Origin: Kitasatospora sp. NA04385
GTDB taxonomy: Bacteria > Actinomycetota > Actinomycetes > Streptomycetales > Streptomycetaceae
Length of the DNA: 64,000 bases
NCBI RefSeq assembly: GCF_013364235.1
Contig: NZ_CP054919.1
Location: 4,004,701 to 4,068,700, forward strand
Direction: 5' to 3'
How positions within the stretch are numbered: the first letter of the stretch is position 1; each line of letters begins with the position of its first letter. Below are positions 26,790 through 37,376 of this stretch, one piece after another. The notes under the pieces are model-generated. The model was given only the letters and a program-made list of their open reading frames with translations. It ran no database searches and was not told the DNA's origin. Both the position numbers and the translations under genes were made by a program.

Positions 26790-27400
26790 CCGACCCGGTG
26801 CGGGTACTGCTCGCGGACGACGAGCACCTGATCCGCGGCGCCCTGGCCGCGCTGCTGGCGCTGGAGGACGACCTGACGGTGGTCGCCGAGGCGGCCTCCG
26901 GGCCGGAGGCGCTGGCGATGGCCGCCGCGCACCGCCCGGACGTGGCGGTGCTGGACCTCCAGATGCCGGGCCTGGACGGCCTGGAGGTGGCGGCCGAGCT
27001 GCGCCACCGGCTGCCGGAGTGCCGGGTGATGATCGTGACCGGGCACGGCCGCCCGGGCTACCTGAAGCGGGCGCTGGAGGTCGGGGTGCGCGGCTTCCTG
27101 CCCAAGACGGTCTCCGCCTCCGACCTGGCCGGCATCATCCGCACCGTCCGGGCCGGCGGCCGCTACGTGGACCCGGAGCTGGCCGCGGAGGCGATCAGCG
27201 CGGGCGACTCCCCGCTGACGCCGCGCGAGACGGACGTGCTGGAGCTGGCCGCGGACGGCTCGTCGGTCGCCGAGATCGCCGAACGGGCCGCCCTCTCGCC
27301 GGGCACCGTCCGCAACTACCTGTCCTCGGCGGCGGGCAAGCTCGGCGCGGAGAACCGCCACGCGGCGGTCCGGATCGCCCGCGAGCACGGCTGGCTGTGA
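26786..27400 (+). CDS. LuxR/NarL-type response regulator
   Basis: This 204-residue protein has a receiver domain with the acidic pocket ADDEH and the phospho-accepting aspartate in VLDLQMPG (about residue 57), then a LuxR-type HTH (LTPRETDVLELAADGSSVAEIAERAALSPGTVRNYLSS). It is the partner of the overlapping histidine kinase and the probable activator of the upstream ABC-2 genes (inference from position). Confidence 0.93.
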   Translation: MTDPVRVLLADDEHLIRGALAALLALEDDLTVVAEAASGPEALAMAAAHRPDVAVLDLQMPGLDGLEVAAELRHRLPECRVMIVTGHGRPGYLKRALEVGVRGFLPKTVSASDLAGIIRTVRAGGRYVDPELAAEAISAGDSPLTPRETDVLELAADGSSVAEIAERAALSPGTVRNYLSSAAGKLGAENRHAAVRIAREHGWL

Positions 27401-27431
27401 GGCGGGCCCCACAGCCGGCCGTGACGGGGCG

Positions 27432-28331
<900 letters not shown>

Positions 28332-28389
28332 GCTCAGTCAGTCCTCACAGCTGGGGGGCTCTGCGACCGAGTCTTTCACGCCCGCGCGC

Positions 28390-29931
28390 TCAGTCGCCGG
28401 TGCGCCCCTCCTTGCACAGGTGGTCCAGCAGGTTGGCGGTGGCGCGCTGGATCCGCTCGTCGGTGTGCCCGGGCCGGTCCAGCGCGGGCGACCAGGCGAA
28501 CGTCCCGGCGGCGAACACGTACGCGCCGCTGGGCGCCCGGTACAGCGAGGTCTCCTGGTGGGTGGCCCGCCCGGCCGCGTCCCGGTACGGGGAGTGCGCG
28601 AGCAGCACCCGCTCGGTGTGCGCGGGCAGTTGGACCTTCGGGTAGTAGCGGTCGGCCTCCCCGGCGACCAGGCCGGGCAGTTCGTCGCCGTCCGCCAGCC
28701 CGGTGCCCTGCCACAGCCAGTGCCCGGTGTTGCGGGCCACCAGCGGCACCGGCGCGGGCACGCCGCCCGCGTACTGGATGCCCAGCAGGTGCTGCTCGGG
28801 CTCCCCGGCGTCCCGCCACAGCGCGGAGGCCGCGCCCGGCACCCCGGCGGCGGGGTGGTCGGGGGTGACCCGCTGGCGCTTGCGGCAGTTCAGCAGCCGG
28901 GACGGCTCGCCGTCGGCGCCCGCGGACAGCTCGACCCGCCAGTACACGCTGTTGGCGGACAGGAACACCAGCGAGGTGCCGCCGTCCCGGGCCCGCTCGG
29001 CGGCCCGCCGCATCGGCTCCGACCAGTACTCGTCGTGCCCGGGGAAGACCAGCGCCTTGTAGCGGGAGGCGTCCACCAGCCCGGCGTGCAGGTCGGTCGC
29101 GGTGGCGTAGCCCAGGTCGTAGCCGTAGCGCTCGGCCCAGCGGATGAAGTCGTAGGCGTGCCCGACGTGCAGCGGCAGCCCGGCCCCGGCGTGCGGCCGG
29201 TCGAAGGAGACCGTGACGGCGGCCTCGCCCTCCCCCACCAGGTGCCCGGCCCCGTCCCAGGCGTGGTACAGGCTGGCGCCCAGGTGCCCGTCCTCGGGGA
29301 ACAGGTTGTACGCCTGCCAGGTGACGTCCGGCAGCACCAGCAGCAGGTCCGCCGGGGCGAAGTCCCGCACGGTGAACGGGATGTGGCTGCGGTGCCCGCC
29401 GTCGGCGGTGGTCAGCACGGCGACGTACGCGCCGGAGCGCCAGTCGGACGGGACCTGGAGCCGCCAGGACAGCCACCAGTGGTGGCAGGAGACGGTGCGG
29501 TCGGCGACCATCGGCGCGGGCTGGGCCAGGCCGGAGATCAGCGGGCTGGAGTACACCTGCCGGGCGCCGTCCCCGGCGTCGTGGCCGATCCGGTAGACGT
29601 CGACCTGGAACTCCTGCGGCGGGTTGACCGTCACCCGGAAGTCCACCGAGCCGCCGGGGCGGGCCACGCCCGCCGAGGCGAAGCCCTTGATCTGCCGGCG
29701 CACGTCGTCCGCGTTGCGCGGGCCGCTGACCGCCGGGCGCGGCCGGGCCGAGCCGTCGACCGGGCGCTGGCCGGGCGCGTCCACGCTCACGTACCAGGGG
29801 ACCACGCCCTCGCCGTCCGCCAGGTAGTGGTCCGGGCTGCGCAGCCACGGCAGCGGGCCCTGCCCGAACGGGTCGGACACCCCGTGCGCCAGCGTGCCGG
29901 ACTCCCACCGGCGGTTGGACTCCGTCCCCAC
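28390..29931 (-). CDS. N,N-dimethylformamidase beta-subunit-like protein
   Basis: This 513-residue protein matches the large-subunit-like domain annotated as N,N-dimethylformamidase beta subunit C-terminal: VDVYRIGHDAGDGARQVY, a beta-rich domain, LVLPDVTWQAYNLFPEDG, GYDLGYATATDLHAGLVDASRYKALVFPGHDEYWS and FLSANSVYWRVEL. In characterised DMFase this subunit carries iron and forms the active site with a small subunit, which is not seen here. The homologue may therefore have another role. The GTG at 29931 is chosen because GGAGGGG stands ahead of it. An earlier in-frame start at 30030 adds implausible sequence. Confidence 0.75.
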   Translation of the reverse strand: MGTESNRRWESGTLAHGVSDPFGQGPLPWLRSPDHYLADGEGVVPWYVSVDAPGQRPVDGSARPRPAVSGPRNADDVRRQIKGFASAGVARPGGSVDFRVTVNPPQEFQVDVYRIGHDAGDGARQVYSSPLISGLAQPAPMVADRTVSCHHWWLSWRLQVPSDWRSGAYVAVLTTADGGHRSHIPFTVRDFAPADLLLVLPDVTWQAYNLFPEDGHLGASLYHAWDGAGHLVGEGEAAVTVSFDRPHAGAGLPLHVGHAYDFIRWAERYGYDLGYATATDLHAGLVDASRYKALVFPGHDEYWSEPMRRAAERARDGGTSLVFLSANSVYWRVELSAGADGEPSRLLNCRKRQRVTPDHPAAGVPGAASALWRDAGEPEQHLLGIQYAGGVPAPVPLVARNTGHWLWQGTGLADGDELPGLVAGEADRYYPKVQLPAHTERVLLAHSPYRDAAGRATHQETSLYRAPSGAYVFAAGTFAWSPALDRPGHTDERIQRATANLLDHLCKEGRTGD

Positions 29932-30093
29932 GCGCCCCTCCCCACCCTTCGCCCATCCACCGAGGGTTGGCAATTGCCATGCGGATGTGCGTGCCGACCA
30001 GCACACCACAGTTGGTCGGCGAAGCGTCACCCCACCGTAGCAATTGGTACGGATGAAACCGGCTTCCCCCGGACGGTCCGAAACCGTCCCGGT

Positions 30094-31608
30094 TCAGCCC
30101 GAAAGTCGCACCGGTCGCTCCACCCTGATCCCGGCCCGTTCCAGCCATCCGCGCAGCGGACCGTCCTGCCCGTCCTCGACCGCCATCGCCACCGCGGGCG
30201 CCAGCTCGCCCCGGGGGGCGGCCGCGCAGAGCAGCACCGGGCCGTCCAGCCAGTCCAGCCCCGGAGCGGCGGTGCCGGCGTCCACCGCGGCGCAGCAGAC
30301 GGTGGCGGTGAGGTGCTCGACCAGCAGGTCGCGGCCGCTGCGCACGGGGGGCAGCGGGGGCGCGACCTCGGCGGCGCGCGCCACCTGGCCGGCCAGCGCG
30401 GCGGCCAGCTCCTCCGCCTCGCCGGCCGCCAGCCGGGCCAGCAGCCGGTCCAGCGCCGGGCCGGTGTGCACGCGGTCGTCGCCGAGCGCGGCCTGCAGCG
30501 CGGCGGCTTGGGCCCGCCAGCCCCGGTCGACCACCAGCCGCGGGTAGTCCTCCCAGTCCAGCTGCTGCCAGCCCTCGGCGGGCTCCTCGTGCAGCAGTTC
30601 GGCGGCCAGCCGGGAGACCCGGGTGTCGACCAGGCCCGGCTCCTCCAGCAGGTCGCAGGCGGGGCGGTCGCCGAGCCGGTTCTCGTAGCCGTCGGCGAGC
30701 CGGTCCCGGCGGGAGAGCTCGGTCAGCGCGGAGACCACGCCGGCGTTCAGGTGCGCGGGGTGCAGGCCGAGCCGCCAGGCGGGCAGCGCGACCCGGGTGA
30801 GCAGCCGGTCCCAGCCCGCGTAGGCCAGGCCGACCTGGGCCTGGGCGGCGATCCGCGGTCCGTAGTCGACCGCCCTGGCCTGCTCGGAGGACCAGGCGGC
30901 GACGGCGTGCTCCAGCTCCGCGGAGTGCTCCCGGCAGGCGCCCAGCAGCCGGCGGTCGACCAGGCCGACCAGGGCGGCGGGGCCGCGCCGGCGCTCGCCC
31001 AGCGAGGCGTCCAGGGTGCGCACCCAGCGGCGGGCGGCGGCGATGTCCGGGTCGGCGGCCGCGGCGCCGCCGGCCACCACCGGGGCCAGCAGGGCGCACA
31101 GCTCGCCGGCCCGCATCCACCACAGGAAGGGGGAGCCGATCACCAGCACCGGCGCGGCGGGGGCCGCCCCGCGGCCGGTCGCTCCCGTCCGCCGGCCCGG
31201 CGGGCGGTGCGGCTCCTCCAGCCAGCTGTCGCAGTCCGGGGTGAGCGCGATCGCGGCGGGCGCCGGCACGTCGAGGCGCTCGGCGAGCTCCTCGATCAGC
31301 CGGTACAGCTCCGGCGCGTCGGCCCGGGCCAGCGGCACCGCCGGGATGACCGGCGGGACGGCCCGCCGGTGCGCCCGGCCCACCAGGGCGGCCAGCGCCA
31401 GGGTGAGCGCGGCGACCGCGCAGACCGCCCACCGGACGCCGTCCCAGAGCGGGGCGTCCGGCGACCCGGGGGCGCCTATGTGTCCGGTGAACCGCCCGGC
31501 CAGCAGCACCGCCGCGCAGGCGGCGGGCAGCGCGGCGGTGGCCACGGCCCGTCCGCGCAGACGCAGGACGGCCTGGGCTCGTGCGCGTGCGGTGTCCACT
31601 GCAGCCAT
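30094..31608 (-). CDS. Membrane protein resembling a degenerate M48 peptidase
   Basis: This 504-residue protein has two N-terminal transmembrane helices (about 22-45 and 62-82). A segment follows that mirrors the M48 scaffold (ADAPELYRLIEELAERLDVPAP, AIALTPDCDSWLEEP, PVLVIGSPFLWWMRAGELCALLAPVVAG). Where active M48 enzymes carry HExxH directly after DEL.A.L, this protein reads LAPVV, so the zinc site is lost. The remainder is helical and Ala/Leu/Arg-rich. It is probably a conserved, non-catalytic streptomycete membrane protein. The M48 relationship is my inference from motif order. Confidence 0.6.
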   Translation of the reverse strand: MAAVDTARARAQAVLRLRGRAVATAALPAACAAVLLAGRFTGHIGAPGSPDAPLWDGVRWAVCAVAALTLALAALVGRAHRRAVPPVIPAVPLARADAPELYRLIEELAERLDVPAPAAIALTPDCDSWLEEPHRPPGRRTGATGRGAAPAAPVLVIGSPFLWWMRAGELCALLAPVVAGGAAAADPDIAAARRWVRTLDASLGERRRGPAALVGLVDRRLLGACREHSAELEHAVAAWSSEQARAVDYGPRIAAQAQVGLAYAGWDRLLTRVALPAWRLGLHPAHLNAGVVSALTELSRRDRLADGYENRLGDRPACDLLEEPGLVDTRVSRLAAELLHEEPAEGWQQLDWEDYPRLVVDRGWRAQAAALQAALGDDRVHTGPALDRLLARLAAGEAEELAAALAGQVARAAEVAPPLPPVRSGRDLLVEHLTATVCCAAVDAGTAAPGLDWLDGPVLLCAAAPRGELAPAVAMAVEDGQDGPLRGWLERAGIRVERPVRLSG

Positions 31609-32057
31609 CGCCGCGGCACCCCCTTCGCAGCCGACTCGACTCGATCAATTCCGGTACGGGAAGCGGCGGATGCCGAACCCGGTGGTACGACTCGCGTGGC
31701 GCTCTCCTGCCAGTCTCGACGCCGCGGTGCGGGCGGGTGTTCCGGAACTCCGGCGATTCCACCCGTCCTGGTGACACCGCGGCAGGGCGCGCCACCGCTC
31801 CCAGCATCCCCCCGGCGCGCCGGGGCGACGAGCCGCGTCCGCGCCCGGGCCCCCGCCCCGGCGCGATGCAGCGCACCCTAAGGCCCCCGCTCGCGCCCCG
31901 TCAGCAGGATGCCCGGCCCATCACCCGAAGGGCTGGTTTTCCGGTGCCCGCGCTGACCGCCGCGACCTCGGGAAACGCCGCGGGGCGCTGCGTCCGGACG
32001 GGTCGGTCCGGGCACGGCGCCCCGCGGGAGCGATCTGCTACTGCACGGCCACCGCGC
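31609..32057. other. Non-coding region with purD terminator
   Basis: About 450 bases without a supportable gene. An 11-bp stem (31978-31988 with 32017-32027), containing further internal pairing, lies just downstream of purD and is its likely terminator. The rest is probably the upstream region of the M48-like gene. Confidence 0.55.
31978..32027 (-). terminator. purD terminator hairpin
   Basis: ccgcggggcgc (31978-31988) pairs perfectly with gcgccccgcgg (32017-32027). The enclosed 28 bases are themselves partly self-complementary. It lies 30 bases beyond the purD stop. Confidence 0.65.
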
Positions 32058-33302
32058 CTACTGCGCGGCCTTGGCCGCGATGTCGGTGCGGTGCTGGGCG
32101 CCCTTGAAGGAGATCTCCGCGACGCCCGCGTAGGCCCTGGCCCGGGCCTCGGCGAGGTCCGCGCCGACGGCGGTGACGGACAGCACCCGGCCGCCCGCGG
32201 TCAGCACCTCGCCGTCCGGGCCGGCCTTGGTGCCGGCGTGCAGCACGAAGGCGGTGCCGTCGGCCTCCGCCGCCTCCAGGCCCTCGATCGGGTCGCCGGT
32301 GCGCGGGTTCGCCGGGTAGCCCTCGGAGGCCATCACCACGGTGACCGCGGCCTCGTCGGACCAGCGCAGCGGCTCCAGCCCGCCGAGCGTGCCGTCGGCG
32401 GCGGCCAGCAGCACGCCGGCCAGCGGAGTGCGCAGCCGGGCCAGCACGACCTGGGTCTCCGGGTCGCCGAAGCGGGCGTTGAACTCGATCACCCGGGTGC
32501 CGCGCGAGGTCAGCGCCAGGCCCGCGTACAGCAGGCCGGAGAACGGGGTGCCGCGGTGGCGCAGCTCGTCCACGGTCGGCTGCAGGACGCTCTCCAGCAC
32601 CTCGGCGACCAGGCCCTCGGGGGCCCAGGGCAGCGGCGAGTAGGCGCCCATGCCGCCGGTGTTGGGGCCCTGGTCGCCGTCCAGCGCGCGCTTGAAGTCC
32701 TGCGCGGGGACGAGCGGGAGCACGGTGGTGCCGTCGGTGATCGCGAACAGCGACACCTCGGGGCCGTCCAGGTACTCCTCGATGACGATCCGGTCGCAGG
32801 CCGCGGCGTGCTCCAGCGCGGCGGCGCGGTCCTCGGTGACCACGACGCCCTTGCCGGCCGCCAGGCCGTCGTCCTTCACCACGTACGGGGCGCCGAACGC
32901 GTCCAGCGCCGCGGCGGCCTCCTGCTCGGTGGTGCAGACGTAGGAGCGCGCGGTGGGGACGCCGGCCGCGGCCATCACGTCCTTGGCGAAGGCCTTGGAG
33001 CCCTCCAGCTGCGCGGCCTCCCGGCCGGGGCCGAAGACCGGGATGCCGGCCGCCCGCAGCGGCTCGGCGACGCCGGCCACCAGCGGGGCCTCCGGGCCGA
33101 CGACCACCAGGTCGGCACCCAGTTCCTGGGCGAGCGCGGTGACCGCGGCGCCGTCCAGCTGGTCGACCGGGTGCAGGGCGGCGACCCGCGCGATCCCGGC
33201 GTTGCCCGGGGCGCAGTGCAGCTCGGTGACGGCGGGATCTTGGGACAGTGAGCGGCACAGGGCGTGTTCGCGGGCGCCGGTTCCGATGACGAGGACCTTC
33301 AC
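32058..33302 (-). CDS. purD: Phosphoribosylamine--glycine ligase
   Basis: This 414-residue ATP-grasp enzyme joins phosphoribosylamine and glycine to GAR, the second step of purine synthesis. Family signatures are complete: KVLVIGTGAREHAL at the N-terminus, VGPEAPLVAG, FGPGREAAQLEGSKAFAK, the nucleotide-binding VVKDDGLAAGKGVVV and the metal site FNARFGDPETQ near residue 285. The start is GTG. It is not linked to the other pur operons in the window. Confidence 0.96.
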   Translation of the reverse strand: MKVLVIGTGAREHALCRSLSQDPAVTELHCAPGNAGIARVAALHPVDQLDGAAVTALAQELGADLVVVGPEAPLVAGVAEPLRAAGIPVFGPGREAAQLEGSKAFAKDVMAAAGVPTARSYVCTTEQEAAAALDAFGAPYVVKDDGLAAGKGVVVTEDRAAALEHAAACDRIVIEEYLDGPEVSLFAITDGTTVLPLVPAQDFKRALDGDQGPNTGGMGAYSPLPWAPEGLVAEVLESVLQPTVDELRHRGTPFSGLLYAGLALTSRGTRVIEFNARFGDPETQVVLARLRTPLAGVLLAAADGTLGGLEPLRWSDEAAVTVVMASEGYPANPRTGDPIEGLEAAEADGTAFVLHAGTKAGPDGEVLTAGGRVLSVTAVGADLAEARARAYAGVAEISFKGAQHRTDIAAKAAQ

Positions 33303-33785
33303 GCCTGCCAAGCCTAGTCGGTGGCCGGTTCCGCACCGTCGGCGGCTCCGTCGCGAGCTCCCGCTCCGGCGGCCCGCGCGCCGCCCGGATTCGCAGGAAG
33401 ACACCGGAGGTTCCCCGAACAGCCGTGCCGTCACACCGGCGACCCGGCCCGGCCTCGCTCGGACGGGTGAAATCCGGCCACCCGCCGCAACCCTCCCACC
33501 TCGGCTTCCGGAGGTGAAATCACATAACGATCACTGCGGAAGCGCCCCCACGGTCAGCCATTTGGCGGTAAGAAGTGCTGTTGGACCAGGACCCGGCGGC
33601 ACGCCGGGCACGGCACCATGGGCGGCTGCGGCCCGCGCTCGGCGCCACGGGTCCGTCCCGCCGTACCACGAACCGCCAGTTCCACGAGCCGACGGCCCGA
33701 CCCCCCGGGACGCTCGGACTCCGTACCGTTCGGTCCCGGTGCCCGCCGGGCCTCCGCAGTCACCCCGCCACAGGGAGCGCCACAG
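33303..33785. promoter_or_regulatory. Upstream region shared by purD and the SLATT gene
   Basis: A 483-base gap between divergent genes. No coding frame with a start and ribosome binding site stands out. The AT-richer stretch aaatcacataacgatcac (about 33517-33534) is a likely promoter region. Confidence 0.4.
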
Positions 33786-34571
33786 GTGAGCCAGCCGGAA
33801 ATGCAGCCCGAGGAGAGCCCCTGGGGCAAGGAGGTCGCCGACGACGACCAGTCCGTCCCGGGCGCCGGCGGACGGACGCCGACCCGCCGGCGCGCGGACC
33901 TGAGCGCGCGCCAGTTCCCGCTCGGGGACTGGGGCGAGCCCGCCGAACGGCTGGAGGAGCTCTACCGCTGGTCGGAGGAGCGCGCCGTCGAGGCGATCGA
34001 CTGGTACCGCCGGGACCGGGTCTGGAAGCGCCGCTGGGCCCGCCTGCTGCGCTTCTCCGCCGCGGTCTTCACCGTGGGCGGCGTCACCGCCCCGCTGGTC
34101 TCGCTGACCGACCGGCTGCCGCACGCGATGGAGTGGGGCTACACCGGCCTCGCCCTGGCCGCCGCCGCGCTGCTCGCCGACCGCGCCTTCGGGCTCACCT
34201 CCGGCTGGATGCGCGACGTCTCCACCTCGCAGGCCCTGCAGCGCCGGCTGGAGGCCTTCCAGTTCGACTGGGCCTCCGAGTGCGTCCGGGAGGTCCTCGG
34301 CCCCACCGAGGGCACCGCGGGCGAGGCCGCCGAGCGCTGCCTCGGCGTGCTGCGCCGCTTCTGCGAGGACGTCTCCGACATGGTCCGCACCGAGACCTCC
34401 GAGTGGATGCTGGAGTTCCGCGCGGGCATGAGCCAGCTGCCCACCCAGGGCCCGGGCGCCTGGGGCGGCCGCAGCGAGGGCGGCTCCGGCGCCCAGGTCC
34501 GCGTCCTGCCCCCGCCGGGCACCCGCCCCACCATGCCGCGCCAGCGCCCGCCGGAGGGCCCGCTGCGCTAG
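33786..34571 (+). CDS. SLATT domain-containing membrane protein
   Basis: In this 261-residue protein a helical segment (RLEELYRWSEERAVEAIDWYRRDRVWKRRWARLLRF) precedes two transmembrane helices (about 88-105 and 117-135), then a long helical tail (LQRRLEAFQFDWASECVREVLG). This is the 2TM SLATT architecture, in which SLATT-type proteins are predicted pore-forming effectors of nucleotide-activated conflict systems. The streptomycete copy beside purD looks like a stable core gene, with no SLOG or SMODS partner in sight. GTG start after an ACAG-type ribosome binding site. Pro/Gly-rich C-terminus. Confidence 0.7.
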   Translation: MSQPEMQPEESPWGKEVADDDQSVPGAGGRTPTRRRADLSARQFPLGDWGEPAERLEELYRWSEERAVEAIDWYRRDRVWKRRWARLLRFSAAVFTVGGVTAPLVSLTDRLPHAMEWGYTGLALAAAALLADRAFGLTSGWMRDVSTSQALQRRLEAFQFDWASECVREVLGPTEGTAGEAAERCLGVLRRFCEDVSDMVRTETSEWMLEFRAGMSQLPTQGPGAWGGRSEGGSGAQVRVLPPPGTRPTMPRQRPPEGPLR

Positions 34572-34623
34572 ACCGGGGCGGACGGCGGGCCGGGCGGACG
34601 GCGGGCCGGGCGGGCCCGGGCCA

Positions 34624-35303
<680 letters not shown>

Positions 35304-35347
35304 GGGCCGGCTCATCCTCTCGGGTGGCGGGGCAACGGGCCCCAACC

Positions 35348-36250
35348 CTACCGGCCCGCGGCGGGCTCGCCGCTGCCCGGTCGGAACGGCCGGGCGAAGC
35401 GGCCGGGGGGCACGAAGCGCGGCATCGGCACCCGGCCCAACCCGACGGCCCCGGCGGCCGGTTGGGGGACGATCGCGGGCGGCTGCGCCACCGTCGCGAC
35501 GGTGGCCGGGCCGACCGGCTCGCGCAGCAGCCGGAGCACCGCGACGCCGTCGAGGGGCCGGCCGAGCCGCCGGGCGAGCAGCTCGACGGTGAACAGGTTG
35601 TACTCGTTGACGACCCGGTGCGCCCCGTACCGGTCGCGGGCCTCGATCCGGTCGACCAGCTCGTTGTGCCGGTCCCAGCAGATGCCCGCCAGGTCGCCGC
35701 CGACGGCCCGCAGGTGCGGGGCGGCGAACATCCAGGACTGGATCCGCAGCCAGCCGAGGTAGTCGGCGATCCGGTCGTTGCCCAGCAGCGCGGCGGCCTC
35801 CTGCCAGAACCGCAGGTCGCAGCCGACCAGGACGTCGAGCTGGCCGGCCCGGGCGGCCCGGGCGGCCGCGTCGGCCCGGCGGCGCAGCGAGGGCAGCCGG
35901 GACCAGTCGTAGTCCTGCAGCCCGCGGTCGGCCAGGTGGCGCAGCGCGTTGTCGGTGAGCAGGGTGCGGGCCTCGAAGATCTCCAGGAAGTCCTCCCAGC
36001 TGAACTCCGGGACGGTGAAGCCGCGGTGCGGTTCGCTGACCAGCAGCCCCTGGGCGGCCAGGTCGACCATCGCCTCCCGGGCGGGGGTGGCCGAGACGCC
36101 GTAGACGTCGGCGATCTCCTTGACGGTGAAGTTGCGCCCGGCCGGGAGCCGGCCGGCCATCATCTCCTCGCGCAGGGCGTCGGCGATCTGTTCGCGGAGG
36201 CTGTTGCGCCGGATCAGGGCGCGTCCGTCCCCGGTTCCCGCAGCGCTCAT
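35348..36250 (-). CDS. GntR-family transcriptional regulator (FCD type)
   Basis: In this 300-residue protein a winged helix spans about residues 10-75 (LREQIADALREEMMAGRLPAG, then ADVYGVSATPAREAMVDLAAQGLL). An all-helical FCD effector domain follows, with the metal-ligand-type residues of the group in DLRFWQEAAALLGN and WDRHNELVDRIEARD. The C-terminal 60 residues are a Pro/Ala-rich extension not typical of the family. Effector and targets are unknown. It is divergent from nothing directly adjacent. Confidence 0.88.
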   Translation of the reverse strand: MSAAGTGDGRALIRRNSLREQIADALREEMMAGRLPAGRNFTVKEIADVYGVSATPAREAMVDLAAQGLLVSEPHRGFTVPEFSWEDFLEIFEARTLLTDNALRHLADRGLQDYDWSRLPSLRRRADAAARAARAGQLDVLVGCDLRFWQEAAALLGNDRIADYLGWLRIQSWMFAAPHLRAVGGDLAGICWDRHNELVDRIEARDRYGAHRVVNEYNLFTVELLARRLGRPLDGVAVLRLLREPVGPATVATVAQPPAIVPQPAAGAVGLGRVPMPRFVPPGRFARPFRPGSGEPAAGR

Positions 36251-36420
36251 CGCCGCCCCCTCTCCGTGCCGCGCCCTCACGCGGCCGGGACCCGGCCCAC
36301 AAAACGCGCACAGAGTACCCCGGAATGGTCAATCCGGACCAAGGGCACGGAAAAATTCCGCGCCCTCGCCGTCGGACCGGCGCCCCCGGCGCCGCACGGG
36401 GGTGGCAGGGCCGCCCGGGG

Positions 36421-37218
36421 TCAGCGCTGCACGGGGGCGGGGATGCCGAGCAGCCGGTCCCGGTGGACCGGGAAGTCGGCCCGGCACCGGGCGACCTCGG
36501 CCGGGTCGAAGTCGACGGTGAGCACCTGCTCGTCCGGCCCGGCCTCGGCCAGCACCCGGCCCCAGGGGTCGACCACGATGCTGCGACCGGCCTGCTCGAC
36601 CCCGCCGTGGGTGCCGGCGGTGTTGCAGGCGAGCACGAGGGCCTGCTCCTCGACGGCGCGGGCCCGGGCCAGCAGGTTCCAGTGCTCGGCCCGGCGGGCG
36701 GGCCAGGCGGCCGGGACGACCAGCAGTTCGGCGCCGCCGTCCAGCAGGGCCCGGAACAGCTCGGGGAAGCGCAGGTCGTAGCAGGTGGCCAGGCCCAGCA
36801 CGGCGAAACCGGCGTCGGCGGTGACGATCTCCTGGCCGGCGCCCATCGCGACCGCCTCGCCGCTGTCGAAGCCGAAGCGGTGGATCTTGCGGTAGGTGCG
36901 GACGAGTTCGCCGTCGGGGGCGAACAGCAGCGAGGTGTTGTAGATCGGGCCGTCCGGGTCCCGCTCGACGATCGAACCGGCGTGCAGCCAGCAGCCCACG
37001 GCCCGCGCGGCGGCGGCCATCGCCTCGGCGGTGGGGCCGTCCAGCGGTTCGGCGCCGCCCGCCCAGGCGTCGTACGCGAAGCCGCCGACCGGCCACAGCT
37101 CGGGCAGCACCACCAGGTCGGCGCCGTCCTGGGCGCGGACCAGGGCCGCGGCCCTGGCCCGCCGCTCGGCGGCCGGTTCGGCGTCCGACACGGCGAGTTG
37201 GATCAATGAAGCGCGCAC
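36421..37218 (-). CDS. Carbon-nitrogen (nitrilase-superfamily) hydrolase
   Basis: This 265-residue amidase of the nitrilase superfamily shows the Glu-Lys-Cys triad in LVVLPELWPVGG (about residue 41), TYRKIHRFGFDSG (about 109) and LATCYDLRFPELFR (about 142). The group includes omega-amidase and deaminated-glutathione amidase, but the substrate here cannot be read from sequence. The GTG at 37218 (VRASLIQLAV) is chosen because homologues begin there. A GTG at 37233 would add MDGGT. Confidence 0.85.
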   Translation of the reverse strand: MRASLIQLAVSDAEPAAERRARAAALVRAQDGADLVVLPELWPVGGFAYDAWAGGAEPLDGPTAEAMAAAARAVGCWLHAGSIVERDPDGPIYNTSLLFAPDGELVRTYRKIHRFGFDSGEAVAMGAGQEIVTADAGFAVLGLATCYDLRFPELFRALLDGGAELLVVPAAWPARRAEHWNLLARARAVEEQALVLACNTAGTHGGVEQAGRSIVVDPWGRVLAEAGPDEQVLTVDFDPAEVARCRADFPVHRDRLLGIPAPVQR

Positions 37219-37376
37219 AGTACCACCGTCCACGGCAAGAGTCCTACGATCGTCACCCGAAAGCGCTGCCCTGCTCTCACCCGGCAGCGTAACGTGCCCT
37301 ATGCGCGTCCGTGCGAGGTCTCGGCAGCCCGGGCGACGTGGGACGACGCAAGCCGACGGAGGGGCCGGAGATACCC

